From Litchfieldella rifensis (lineage in GTDB: Bacteria; Pseudomonadota; Gammaproteobacteria; Pseudomonadales; Halomonadaceae), in assembly GCF_042646605.1 (NCBI RefSeq), contig NZ_JBHRUG010000002.1:62001-126000 (forward strand): 64,000 nt of DNA, in the 5' to 3' direction. Of this stretch, positions 17,401-26,000 are shown one piece after another. A program made the position numbers and the translations under genes. The stretch's first letter is position 1. Each line of letters opens with the position of its first letter. A model generated the notes under the pieces. The model did not search any database and was not told the DNA's origin. It worked only from the letters and a program-made list of their open reading frames with translations.

Positions 17401-19820
17401 CCACCACCATGCTGGGGCGCCGTAGAACCCCGGTCAATCAAACCGTCGGTTTCCGTTTCGACAATCAGGCCCAAGTCGACAATCTATCGAAAATCATCGA
17501 GACATCCCAAGAGAGAGGGCTCTTCGTCACCATTGAATCCGGCTGGGGGCCAGTGGCGGTAGGCCAGGACGGGCGACCTCAGGCAGGCACTTTGCGCTAT
17601 GACCGTCAGTTCCAGGGCATCATGCGGATGGTCAAGCAATACGATGATCCCGAGGCCCCCATCATGCTCAGCGATCTTGGTCTCGACGTCTTCACACGTC
17701 CAAACATGGGAACCGTCAAGCTACCAGTGCAAAATGTCGACGGTAATGTGCAACGCATGACCCTGCCGGCACATATCGCAAAAATGGAGCAACTGGTCGC
17801 AACTGCGCCCAATACCAAGTTCAGCGTGGGCGAGCATGCAACCCGAGCCCTGGTCGAGTCTCCCGAACTGCGCCAGGCACTGATCGGTTTCATGCAACGC
17901 CACCCCGATGCCGTTCTGCACGAGAGCGGTTCGGTCGCCGTCGAGAATGACAGCATGTATCGGCGCACCCTGACCAAACAGTCGCAATTCATCGACGAAC
18001 TGGCGCAAGTGGACAAGCACCTGGCATGGCGATTCGTACGCGGCAACTACGAAGCGTTGGTCGATGGGTCACGTGCGCGAATGGCCGAGCGGACCCGTCC
18101 TTTGGTCCTACAGGAAATCCAGCAACACCGTGCCCAAGGCGACTGGATCGAGGCCAATAGGCTGGAAAACCGGCTGCAAGTAATGGAAGGGAAACTGAAA
18201 ACGCTCGAAGATAGTCGTATGGTGGCCCATGGCGAAGCACTCACGGCCTTCGACGACTGGCTGAATATGCCCAGAATCGAAACCACGGCGCCAAGCTTTC
18301 GCCCCATGACGGAAGTTTCCTTTCCAAAAACACCGCCGCCTGCACAGTTCGATCGCAAGCAGCAGGTGGGTGTTGGCACTCCCTGGGGAATACAAAAGAA
18401 AAAGGCCGCGACCTACGTATACACTGCGGCAGCCTTTGCTGCCGGTCATGGCGTCGCCTACGTAGCCGGCAACGCTGCAGAGGGAACCTCTTGGGCGACA
18501 GGACTAGGTACCGCCGGTGCATCGGCGACGATATTGCGTGGCTCCTTATCCCTGAAGGAAAACGCGGAGAAGCGTCACAATAGGCTCGCTTGGGAGCGCA
18601 TGACCGAAAAAGGCCAAGTCGACGAGCAGAACTTCACCGTTACCATGAATCGCTTTGTCGGGGTGGCACGTGAAGCCGGGGTGGCTGAACAGGATATCCA
18701 ACAGGTCGTGTGGCATGCAGGCCAAATGCAGGCCAATATCGCCCATCTACAGCAGAGCCAGCTACCCGATGCCGCCAAGATCGACGCCATTCTGGCAGAG
18801 GTGCGCCGCTTCGAGAATGCCGGGACGGCGGCCCTGGGTATCGAGCCAGGCAGTCTCAGTCCCCTTGACTCACGAACCCGTCGCGGCCGCAGGATCGCTT
18901 TTACCAATGCACTTAGCAATGTGGTGAGCTTGAGCACCTATCACTCGATCCCCGGTTGGTTCTCTCCCGCTCATGTACCAAGCCTCGTAGGTCGTGAACG
19001 GGGTATCGCGCAGAATGCCTTGCGTGTCATCAGTGGGAAAAGAGGCTCTAATGTGGCGGACCGCAACACCGAGTTGCGGACTCCCTTCAGGTTCATAGGT
19101 GCCACGTTACCGGCTGGCCTAGGTGTCTATCTGTCGGTCAACGATGCCATGGCTCTTACCTCCAGTGCCATGAACGGAGACATGTCCGGAGCGGTCACTG
19201 CCAGCCGGCAGCTTTTGCTCGATGCTGCTATGGCCGGAGCCGGTGTGCACTGGTTGGCTGGCGAATCGCGCGCGATGCTACGCTACTCACGCCCCGGGTC
19301 CGGAGACAAAGAGACCCGTACTCGACGGCTGGCTTGGACATTTGTCGCCATTGGCGCGGCAGCTCTCATCAATGGACTGGTGGAACCGTTGTTCGCTGAT
19401 GACGAGAAGAAGCCTGATACTACTAACAAACCGACGGCGCCTGATAGCGAGGCTCCGCAACCCATCGAGACTAACGACTCTGAGCGAACGACGCCGCCAT
19501 CAGAGAGCGCAGCTCCGCAACCGAGCGAGCCTGACAGCTCGAATCGGGACGAACCGACACCACCGAAAAATGAAGAACCACAACCGGATGTCCCCGATGA
19601 CGCTGTCGAAGATGATGAAACCGACGAGAGCGGGCGCTTCAATCCTGATCTGAAAGATTCAGCGGATTATGAGGAGATCATCGTCCAACAGGGTCAGACA
19701 ATGGGAGGTATCGCAGTGAGACATGGCCACGATATCGCCGAAGTGGTGGAGCTGAACATGGGCCATATCCCCAACCCCAGCGTCCTTTATCCTGGAGATC
19801 GGGTCTATTTTCCACGGTAA
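8430..19820 (+). CDS. giant modular protein 1 (about 3796 aa), candidate T3SS substrate with kinase-like domain and LysM domains
   Basis: No known full-length homologue is recognised. The N-terminus lacks a Sec signal and is Ser/Gln/Pro rich. Modules in order: one HTH-like repeat (about 163-191), a Thr/Asp-rich acidic stretch (226-300), an N-terminal LysM (about 304-355), long charged coiled coils (520-710), a hydrophobic Gly/Ala-rich section with DWYDWESSMNYLS (about 1140-1330), an unknown domain A (about 1546-1680), a protein-kinase-like domain (about 1814-1997), a second copy of domain A (about 2071-2216), an LYRLDDL module (about 2297-2435), a domain shared with giant 2 (2469-2764), an amidohydrolase-like block (2827-3267), helices with a membrane-like segment near 3640, an acidic Pro-rich linker (3661-3741) and a C-terminal LysM (3748-3796). 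It lies upstream of the T3SS genes on the same strand. Delivery by that system is inferred; a surface-bound or Tad-like secreted toxin is an alternative. Confidence 0.7.
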   Translation: MRPIPLRPFRLPTSSQDDLPTNAFSMALELAQRIVTARQSQAPGNGTSSGVTIHKIQSGNTTLDVGGDYGYTLPNLELMVPVLHDNSDVEVEDDTLKIRDEALFQAVKTAVEPWDDYLESDEGVRQLQAGAEGDGAVEDIAGSIAENVGEDIAEDVIEDVTQGQSLDEVAESRGISRDQLIARLEAAGFDVTTIEPTNKNGDVEGVEIRQTTADEGAETGKLIVGSYDDHHNDARTTRYTDADGNKIRRVEYADGEISESVTDTEGTETTTVTKPDGTVVETVIEANGRQTKTTTEPPENGKLITHDVKPGESLSEIAGQYEGVEGWQDLEPDNRDFFNDRNPNLIHPGEEITIGGGRTTVEVTHKGYTLTTEPDGEMSLRRHEDGVKFDIEQGSPEASLVELLMEVNLDSHDPQKAKEAEIIQTVVEKALAGKAIEAFKGQGEGPQQAINEGKPGRNVTLEDPYGDPPSEAPPSGGDWVPMHGVWLDPEVASTIAAQNVTLTSLIEAQAQLDVYALDPDYKEAMTNAGVTLDEAFAPHGLSWIRPDPKGKQKGAEERLEQVGQAKEEYQETQKLLKQAIAKQEEMAPLLTPSFEVCKEDDTEADIQRRADKGDKREAAQAQVDALFYGAGLHSSKGDDLLATHTVDQLRHQLENTDPDTKAYRTIEGALKDAEAVQKKTGKQLETAQAYYDFYAAKSEAGELRLQAYDKRDELLAVFNAEKGLLEEGKQFSTVGGDYLGEFTGQQVIEEREDGLWVITHFEEGTTDEPLAPDEMSSFWEENRDPELTRQWLKLVDNRQEAHENVAHAGRDLHQVLEDQLGVTLENLGTETGDLKQELDELLKKHGPGSTERPDDALPDGTEPVKITIGDHEVQVIPQVAEGYEENGLGALTESGQPIGIEIDGEWRWVHPEMAITRIALDAAKDQEKDQGQVLSQAQEVARRTAERYDLLATQSMQRMGESETEYNACLDYGYLDEQEEQALDSIYQPLFQELYKKEGFDNEFERLGASDIKERVGKVLGLNGASEKNRESLEEVTEAIHDIGGSNPEINDVPFFYVDDTVGKTQAALIAVRNSDGDIRYVDATGKDFSSLEDFVDNNDQFSEEGKLVVPKGLEMKPGEDNTIPLEVVNARNVSIFEKSVDPLVGIGTGIATALSFTPAAPVAAPLAYLGGGYLGFRAAQHQINHLQHGGDWYDWESSMNYLSVATTLLPVGSSVLRTIGMPGMMRGVHGIHVTRGEAFLTSIGAVKPSSMLAGHATTYLRSTDGLNRIARSLDWGAIGTGVPLMAMSAYNLVVNGDQMSDIQKTEAIVGGLTGLVGTGLGIHGLWRTRPNRGTQAISGNGPDPQAGGSGPNVPPGGPELGPTPNLVVYEAGPDGVYRPTDERVSHDPSKTIIRHEDISDSDVSQAARTTQDIAALPARDHQELEGYHPSHPTRSQSSSPEMSESAAVSHNGSSPRHSYRTIQVDGAPVEVKFLSGQPPKSDESVYVLPDDGPRASTEELVATGKTHIIGLNPNTREWEGAPLVLGASEDHASSQPSNTENRVKIPPVAYYKEPSTSWIGARVPGHPDAHVNMIIENPGIPGEKNLGDRDVVEITHIYRGTLPRHGASELAAQVLETYGVRPTEKLIFRSVENESALLAYATEQPASETNLARTGERILDLLGLKASSWEFITSGRGGLDIVGHIDPLSRKSLDLEAQQNTRLETLDTVLNDYLSPNASQNHARITAEVIDAEHIYAFDKQMTPHDLLLSTDLHKNRQWRDHQGPIVLDIQNPSAVATAFAQRLSNIYGSEVVAPSANAPSQWKVLRPDHNTGERQQGSVELMDGELILTQGGERRVIQPDGEHLGEMVGAGLHKTAIRLYDKVLVIYRDGRGLYSAAVERGAAEEYIKLGAPYVAPIHGAIKAKGHDALLMDYYPAHSSTIETLKPSLLNENSVRSLKAIRQFIEKKNKIPSDLQFLIDPDGFFYLHDFQEIRSPMNSFEIHPLNRFIDLAEATVRARQNPGPQSLSAAYHPASDPNVRPYGPAATAFTRPSLPEPTPSFQLPHIIADVAPRQPARVTLPAEYAPLPSVEYFIDGNEISLDHSDSTVPLVHVNAIVNDPSGIIGHGPVTSPEVVVEHFFAFFGKSGTPSPSGSGSRLLAGLLKHFEVRPTERLIFRDVINEQTREAYEQGADPANTVLGRSGARALQRLGLEAAGFRFKSGPDDSLELVIDIAPQAHQATHQETAQAHKGSPAEGVFTRIKNRLGNVPWREDRGAVSLDFLFPWRKSNEPENTTQTGEASPPAVHMSAPPAGQPRLYRLDDLGALRQAVNSGEIPVGNYLHVIRTQRAANTFALNDGKVPYSGRIQDNGRILWPAGRTGHVDDISVTTPNAEGRQVVQVRSEGADGQRTHYARSNDDVYIVVTELSAQQLRGQFHNGEALPVAEYQGENAWLSPAASALVHQTPTSTSEQQSTTSPVAHSQAEPSPWQRPEYVELPESFGFADGDESVSRFQDGLFDAAVRDPDRLSAAIESAKQYSGTGVFLISPQAKQRIVGNLREAWQHILFSSGDTVPEGYSPSDYAFLQALVEHVQSHRIIMEEPSLGPDGSPTKNGGTTRYRLYHTQEALDAGNFSQRTEVTHFLERLLSGSHFVSQRASGSNGDFYRSLESSPAGDFTRRATGHSHYRRGVVLRDGLVYPNTVTGDKAPETASLLSALLIGHTQRRSPSADTFLQLEGWPARGLTGIRGRHGQDFSVHRQTGWNISTYGASPFSEKHALAISLVPDTVLPARPSTPEPIPSPASLRERFSLSKERRDEAKERRKEVKGHQTESNVDKGIEKRWTRSNSFNELQHELGLEGSFYADHLVHGLSEKSPRILAGIVADARGVTTTGVPKDGRDLKFHAGNLDPHARSIVGYPAESFGSGGENALTAEQGRYRLSEHKNRRLGEEHLALLNEDPELAAKVDPQLRVPPGLMGMRKRSAIQTIEKLTAEFPFVFSGGVHVVAERGVATTMLGRRRTPVNQTVGFRFDNQAQVDNLSKIIETSQERGLFVTIESGWGPVAVGQDGRPQAGTLRYDRQFQGIMRMVKQYDDPEAPIMLSDLGLDVFTRPNMGTVKLPVQNVDGNVQRMTLPAHIAKMEQLVATAPNTKFSVGEHATRALVESPELRQALIGFMQRHPDAVLHESGSVAVENDSMYRRTLTKQSQFIDELAQVDKHLAWRFVRGNYEALVDGSRARMAERTRPLVLQEIQQHRAQGDWIEANRLENRLQVMEGKLKTLEDSRMVAHGEALTAFDDWLNMPRIETTAPSFRPMTEVSFPKTPPPAQFDRKQQVGVGTPWGIQKKKAATYVYTAAAFAAGHGVAYVAGNAAEGTSWATGLGTAGASATILRGSLSLKENAEKRHNRLAWERMTEKGQVDEQNFTVTMNRFVGVAREAGVAEQDIQQVVWHAGQMQANIAHLQQSQLPDAAKIDAILAEVRRFENAGTAALGIEPGSLSPLDSRTRRGRRIAFTNALSNVVSLSTYHSIPGWFSPAHVPSLVGRERGIAQNALRVISGKRGSNVADRNTELRTPFRFIGATLPAGLGVYLSVNDAMALTSSAMNGDMSGAVTASRQLLLDAAMAGAGVHWLAGESRAMLRYSRPGSGDKETRTRRLAWTFVAIGAAALINGLVEPLFADDEKKPDTTNKPTAPDSEAPQPIETNDSERTTPPSESAAPQPSEPDSSNRDEPTPPKNEEPQPDVPDDAVEDDETDESGRFNPDLKDSADYEEIIVQQGQTMGGIAVRHGHDIAEVVELNMGHIPNPSVLYPGDRVYFPR
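13065..15078 (+). repeat. duplicated unknown domain flanking a kinase-like domain in giant protein 1
   Basis: Copy 1 (about 13065-13500) and copy 2 (about 14640-15078) share the patterns VRPTEKLIFRSVENE / VRPTERLIFRDVINE, then an Ala/Glu-rich gap, then RTGERILDLLGL / RSGARALQRLGLEA. Between them lies the kinase-like domain. I do not recognise the family. Confidence 0.65.
13870..14420 (+). other. protein-kinase-like domain within giant protein 1
   Basis: About 180 residues (1814-1997) show the order of a minimal kinase fold. There is a glycine-rich turn VGAGLHKTAIRL (1850-1861), then a beta strand with a candidate ATP-binding lysine at 1864 (DKVLVIYRDG), a Glu-containing helix, a hinge-like strand DALLMDYYP, and a C-lobe motif SDLQFLIDPDGFFYLHDF ending in Asp1970-Phe that resembles the metal-binding D-F(G). 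A canonical HRD motif is not obvious; SDLQ occupies that place. Effector kinases of T3SSs are often minimal in this way. Confidence 0.5.
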
Positions 19821-19874
19821 CCCTGATGCCGCCATACAAAGGATAACGTTGACGATTCTTTTGTGAACGAAATT

Positions 19875-19890
19875 TTACTTTTTCTTTCAT
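19875..19890 (+). promoter_or_regulatory. candidate upstream element of giant gene 2
   Basis: TTACTTTTTCTTTCAT, 128 bases before the TTG start. Same core and nearly same distance as the elements before giant genes 1 and 3. The 182-base gap from giant gene 1 is otherwise AT-rich with no gene. Confidence 0.3.
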
Positions 19891-19991
19891 CCTTACGACT
19901 AAATTAGAAGGATCGTCTTCGCGTCTCGTACGCAAAGAATCAGAACAAAAGCAAGCCGGCCAATATCACTTTCTGCGGTTGAGGAGAGGAA

Positions 19992-19997
19992 AGGAGG
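19992..19997 (+). promoter_or_regulatory. ribosome-binding site that fixes the TTG start of giant gene 2
   Basis: AGGAGG, then CCACC, then TTG at 20003. Giant gene 3 has AGGAGG-CCGTC-GTG with the same 5-base spacing, so the TTG at 20003 is preferred over an upstream TTG at 19979 that lies before the site. Confidence 0.8.
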
Positions 19998-20002
19998 CCA
20001 CC

Positions 20003-23000
20003 TTGATAGATTTGATACGTGCCGCCCGCGCCGCTCGGGCCGCCCGTCAACTCCTCCAGGCCGAGTCCGTGGATGCCTTCACGGCAGCCCTTAACAGAGC
20101 GCAGCAGCCCTCACCGTCCAGTTTCCGGGCGCAAGGAAGCGGCGCATGGATGCCTGCCTTTCAACAACCACTGGCCCCTCCTACTCCAGGCAGCGGCATG
20201 GGATTCGGCGTCTATTCGCCCGACTATCTCGAGACCATGCCGCTCTCGAACGTTGGTCTTGAGGATGATACGAATCTCGCCCCATACGCTTACTACACGC
20301 CGACAGACGGTAGCGAATCGGTGCCGGATGTCGAGCCGGTCGACAACGCCCAAGAGCCCGATGAGCTTTCTCCCGAAGAGAGGGAAGAGATAGCGGCTGA
20401 AGCCACCGAAGGCAAGAGTCTCGATCTGCTTGCCGAGGAGCATGGCCTGAGCAGGCAGGAGGTGCTTGATCTGCTCGAAGACGACGGCTGGGAGGTCGAG
20501 ACCACTGAGCAACCAAGTGGCGTGGTGATCGAAGAGATTACCGATGAGGATGGTGGGACTACGACGACGGTAGTCGACGAAGAGGGCAATCGTACGACAC
20601 TCGATCCAGGCCAGGAAACGACTCGCGAGGGCATCGAGGGTATCGTCGATGGTGTCGCCGACGGCCAGAGCATCGACGAGATTGCCGAGAGCCAGGGACT
20701 GACCCGAGACCAGGTGATCGCCCAGCTCGAAGCGGCTGGGTTCGAACTCGAATCGGACGTGACGGGGCAAGGGCCCAGTTATGTCAATACCATCGAGATC
20801 ACCGATAAGGAGAGCGGGGAGAGCCTCGTCCACCAGGAGACGAAGCCCGATGGCACAACGACCTCCCGGAGGACCGACGCCGAGGGCAACGAGATAAGTC
20901 ATACCGTGCACCCCGATGGCAGCACCACCAGGGTGGTCACCGAACCGGACGGCCGCGAGACCGAGACGCGGGAGGATGCCGATGGCAAGACGACCGAGAC
21001 GGTCACGTACGAGCAGAATGGCGTGACGGTCGAGGAAGTCACCGACGACGATGGCGAGACCACCACCACGCTCATCGATGAAGACGGCAGTCGCACGGAG
21101 CTCGATCCAGGCCAGGAAACGACTCGCGAAGGCATCGACGAGATCGCCGAGGCGGTCGCCAACGGCAAGAGCATTGATGAGGTTGCCGAGGATCAGGGAC
21201 TGACTCGCGAGCAAGTCATGGCTCAACTCAGGGCGGCGGGTTACGTGGTCGAGTCCGAGACCAACGAACTGGCCAATGGCGGCGAGCAATACACCACTAG
21301 GATCGTCGATGCGGAAGACAGCGAGAAGGTGATTGCCCGCTACTGCACGGGACGAGGTGTCGACGACTCATCGCTGTATATCGATGCTGAGGGCAACGAG
21401 ACGCGCCGCACCGAGCATACCGATGGCAGTACCACGGAAACCGTGACCAAGGCGGATGGCCGCGAGATCAAGACCACGACGAACGCCGATGGTGAGACGA
21501 CTCGGGAGGATACTGATAACGGCTATACGCTGATTACCCCGCCGGATGGTGACTTGACGCTGCGTAACAACGAAGACGGCGATGAGGTCAGGATCGCGCG
21601 GGGAACCGAGGAGCAATTCCTGGCGGAGGAACTACTCAAGCTTGCCCCCGACGATTCCAAAGAAGACGAGGTGCTGCAGGCCGTTATCGAAGAGATGCTG
21701 GTGGAGCGGGACGACGAAGGCAACATCAAGGAACTCGAGGACCTAGAGACAGATCTGGACGAGAAAAAACAGGCGGTGGAGGCTGCCATCAATGAGATCG
21801 TTGGCGAGGATGGCGATAAGGGCGACGTCATCAAGTCCGGCGAAGGGACGAGAGAAGGCGATCCACTGGGCAAGCCACCGAGTGCAGAGGCTTCCTCGGG
21901 CGGTGATTGGGTCGCGATGTTCTATCAGGGCGAATGGAAATGGGTGGACCCCGCCATTGCCGACGCGCTCGAAGCGCAAGAAACGGCTAGCCTGACGTTG
22001 AATCTGGCACGTGCGGAAGCCTGGCGTCGTCAGTCGCAGCTGTCGGTCTATGCGCTCGATGACAGCTTTGAGGAGGCCATGAACGGTGCCGGTGATCGGC
22101 TCGACAAGTTGCTGGCACCGTATGGATTGCGCTGGGTGCCGCCAGATCCCAAACAGCAAGGGCTGAACCTGGAAGACGCCGAGAAAAACCTGCGCAATGC
22201 CAATACCTGGATCGGCTTTCTTGAGACAGAGCAAGAATACCAGGCGCTTCAGGAGGAAGCCGAGGGCCTCAAGGAGGATGCCTTTGAGATCTATCGCAAT
22301 GACGAGGAGTACGCGGACTACTTCAAGGAAGAGGGTTTCGAGGAGCCTACCGAATCGGTTAGCCCTAGAAACCCTTCGGGAGAAAAAGAGCATACAGGTG
22401 AATTACTGCACCAGTCCGTGGTGGAGAAGGATGGCCAACTCTATTTGCGCAATATCTATGCGGATCGCGAAGAGCCACTGGATATTCCACTAACCCAGAG
22501 CCCGGAAAGCGATCCTCGCGGACTGTCGGAAGAACAGCAACGTCTCAACCGTGACTGGCATGACTTGAAGCTTGGTGAGGAGCCTGCCCAGTTACAGAAT
22601 GATGCGCTGGAAGCCTTTCGAGAGGCCAATCCCAAGTATTTCAATCCCGATGGTTACTCGGAAACACGTCATGGTGCCATGGGGAGTGAACATAAATGGG
22701 AATCGGGTGAATTGACGGATACGCGGGTCGTCGAACGCGATGGCCAGCTCTATGTCATCAATACCTACGGTGAAGGCTACGAGAGGACGACGAAGGAGTT
22801 CCAGCTCACCTATGGCCCCGATGAGGAAGCCCCTGAAGGGCGTACCCAGGCCGAGCGCGACGCCGACCAAGCCTGGCAGGAGTTCAAGAATGACCGTGAC
22901 GGAAACGATGGTCTAGAGGAGCGAGTCCTCGACGAATATCGTCAACGCCATCCGGAGCACTTCGACCCACAAGGGTTCACATGGATCGAAAGAGAGGGTC

Positions 23001-26000
23001 AGGTACGTCATGGCTCCGGTTTCACCGAGGGAGAGAAGATCGAACACAGCTCGGGTGAGTTACTGAATCAGCAAGTCGTCGAACGCAACGGCCAGCTCTA
23101 TCTGATCAATACCTACGAGAACCTGAATGAGCCACTGGAAGTCCAACTCACCTTCGATCCAGACACTGACCATCCAGGGCGTACCAAGCTACAACAGCAA
23201 ATCAACAAGGACTGGGCAAGCTGGAAGGAGTATCGCTATAGCTCGGATGACGGCTTGGTGGAGGTGGCGCAGGACCGGCACGAAGCCGAAAGCGCCATGA
23301 ACGAGTGGCTCGCCGAGCAGCGCGGTGAAGCGGCAGAGGCATTGGATAAGCCTATCTCGACACTGGAGCGACAGTATCAGGATGAGCTTGAGGAACACGG
23401 TGAAGGCACGGTCGTTCCCGGTGGCGAAGAGGCGAAACGCATCGAGATCGATGGCGAAATGCGCTGGGTGCATCCGGAGGTCGCGGCGGCACATCAGAAG
23501 TGGGTCGCCGCCCGCGAGGTCTTGCAGGAAGGCGAAGACATTATTGACCGAGCGAAGGGGCTGTACGGCGAACGGCATCCGGATCACGTCGATCTCAATG
23601 GTTTCACCGACACGGAACGACATGGGGAGGGACGTGGCGCCTATACGGAGTACATTCCGACGGGCGCCATGATGGAGGCGGACTCCGAGATCATCGTGGG
23701 CGACGATGGTCAGCTCTATATGCGCAATGTTTATGAAGACCTTGATGATCCGCTCGAATTTCGACTGACCTATGCTCCGGGCGAGGCCCCGGAGGGTCGC
23801 TCCGAGGAGCAACTGAGCATTGATCGAGAATGGGCCGAGTGGTGGCAGGCCCATGGTGATGGCGGAGAGGACCCTGTCTCCGGTGCGAAACGGATCTCCA
23901 AAGAGGCCAAGGGGACCTATGACGATCAGGTCGAGAGCTATGGCGATGGCACGACGCAGAAGCTGACCGAGACACTGCCTGACGGGGTGGATCCCGTGCT
24001 GGTGACGATCGATGACGAACAACGCAGCGTCCATCCCGATGTGGCGATGGCCCTGCGCTCCCTGGAAGTCGCCAGGCTACAACGTGAAAGCGATGCAACC
24101 GCCTCCGAGGAGATGGCATTGGCCGCCGAGGAATCTGACTACCGTGCCAGTCGTCCCTCGACCTGGAAGCTGCTCGATGACGGCGCCTCCGCGGAACATG
24201 AGTCGGGTGTCCAGGCCGAATGGCAAATGGAAGCGGCATACCTCGAAGCGAACGGCGCGCAAGGCAGCCTGACACAGGCGCGATCCCGACTGATGGACAG
24301 CCAGGCGGCACTGCTAACGACCGAGGAGGGATTGACCCGGGCAGGATTCCAGGCATCGGACGATGCCATGCAGGTGGCAAGGACTAATGGGCTGAGTCCG
24401 GAGGATCAGGAAGATGGTCTGCAGGCAGATGAACTGAGCGACGCACGTGCTGAATTGACAGATAAGCGGGAGACATTGCAAGAGTCGGCTCAATGGAACG
24501 ACTCCCTACAGCAAAAGTATTCCCTCGATGAGCGTCTCGATCCCGAGAAGCGCGGGGAGATAGAGAACGAGTACCACGAACATAACCCCAAGGTCGCTGA
24601 AGAGGCGATCGCAGATCGCCTCGACGAGCTGCCGGAGTCGATCACGCTGAGCGACGAGGATGCGCGGCAGAATCTGGAAAAGGCACTGGGCAGCGATGAT
24701 GAGGCACAGCAGGATGCTGTCATCGATCAACTTCGTGAGATCGGTGGCGACGACGCCGAGGTCAGGATTATTCCCATCCTGTATCGAGATGGTCAGCAAG
24801 GGGCACGCGATTCGGCCCTGTTCACCGTGGAGGATGACGACGGCAAGACATGGCTGGTGGACGAGAGCGGCAGCAAGTACCGCAATCTCGAGGACTATCG
24901 ACATCACAACTACCTGTCCGACAGTGGCCACGTCTATATACCGGAGAACCTCAATCAACTGACCGATGCTGCCAATGGAAAACCGGTATATGAGTGGCAG
25001 CAGGCCCGGGAATTGAGTGAGTTCGAGCAATGGGTGGATCCCGTGATTGGTATCGGTACCGGTATTGCCACAGTTGCCGCTTTTATCCCTCTGCTGGCAC
25101 CGATAGCAGCTCCCATCGCCTTCGCAGGAGGCGCTTATTTCGGGGCGCGCAGTGCTTCCAATCTTCATGAGATGCATGAGCATGGCAGACCGCTGGCCAG
25201 TACGGAAGGGGCGATGCAAGTTGGCATGCTGGCGACATCGGTGTTGCCGATGGGAGCCGGTGCCTTCCGTTACGTGGGCTTGACCCGAGCGAATATTTCT
25301 CGTGGCGTGGCGCTGCGAACGAGCATCGGTAACGTCAACACCAAAGGCCAAGCCTGGAGCGCGAATCCCATGTATCAGGAAGCCGCCAAGCTTGTGACCA
25401 AACGCGGCACAGCCTTCGATATGGCGCGCAGGCTCGACATTGCCTCTATGGTTACCGGGGCACCGCTACTTGGATATTCCGGTATCCATATAATGACGAG
25501 CTGGAATGAGATGTCGCGGCTGCAAAGAACTGATGCCGTGATGGGCTTCGCCAGTGGCCTCTTCGGTATGGGTATGGGTTACCGGGCATTGCGAGCCACA
25601 AGACCGGAGGAGGATGCTGGTACGGAAAATGCGCCAGTTAGACCAGACTTGCAGCCTTCTGGTGAGCATGTCGCGGACCGTGTCCTGGGCACCCCTCCCG
25701 AGGCTCTCGAGGACGTTTATATCCCACCGAAGGGAACGGAGCCGTTGCGAGGGGATGCGCCCGAAGTGGCTGATAAGTCTCATATCCTCGTGCGTGATCC
25801 GGAAAGTGGGGAAGCCATCATCATGCCATGGATCCGCGGGGCATCCGACGAACATGTATCGAGCCCATATATTGACGAGGTTGCGGCACACCTTGCAGAG
25901 CCTGCCATTGATACTCAGCGTCGCATCTCGGACCGAGCAGCGGCAGCACAACGTAGTCTCATTGAAGGCCAGGAAACGATTGCCGCAGGAAGGTCTAGTG

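Noticed and set aside
20111..21289. 392-codon open frame on the minus strand opposite the start of giant gene 2
   Set aside because: It is the complement of the acidic repeat region, has no credible ribosome-binding site and no recognisable fold.
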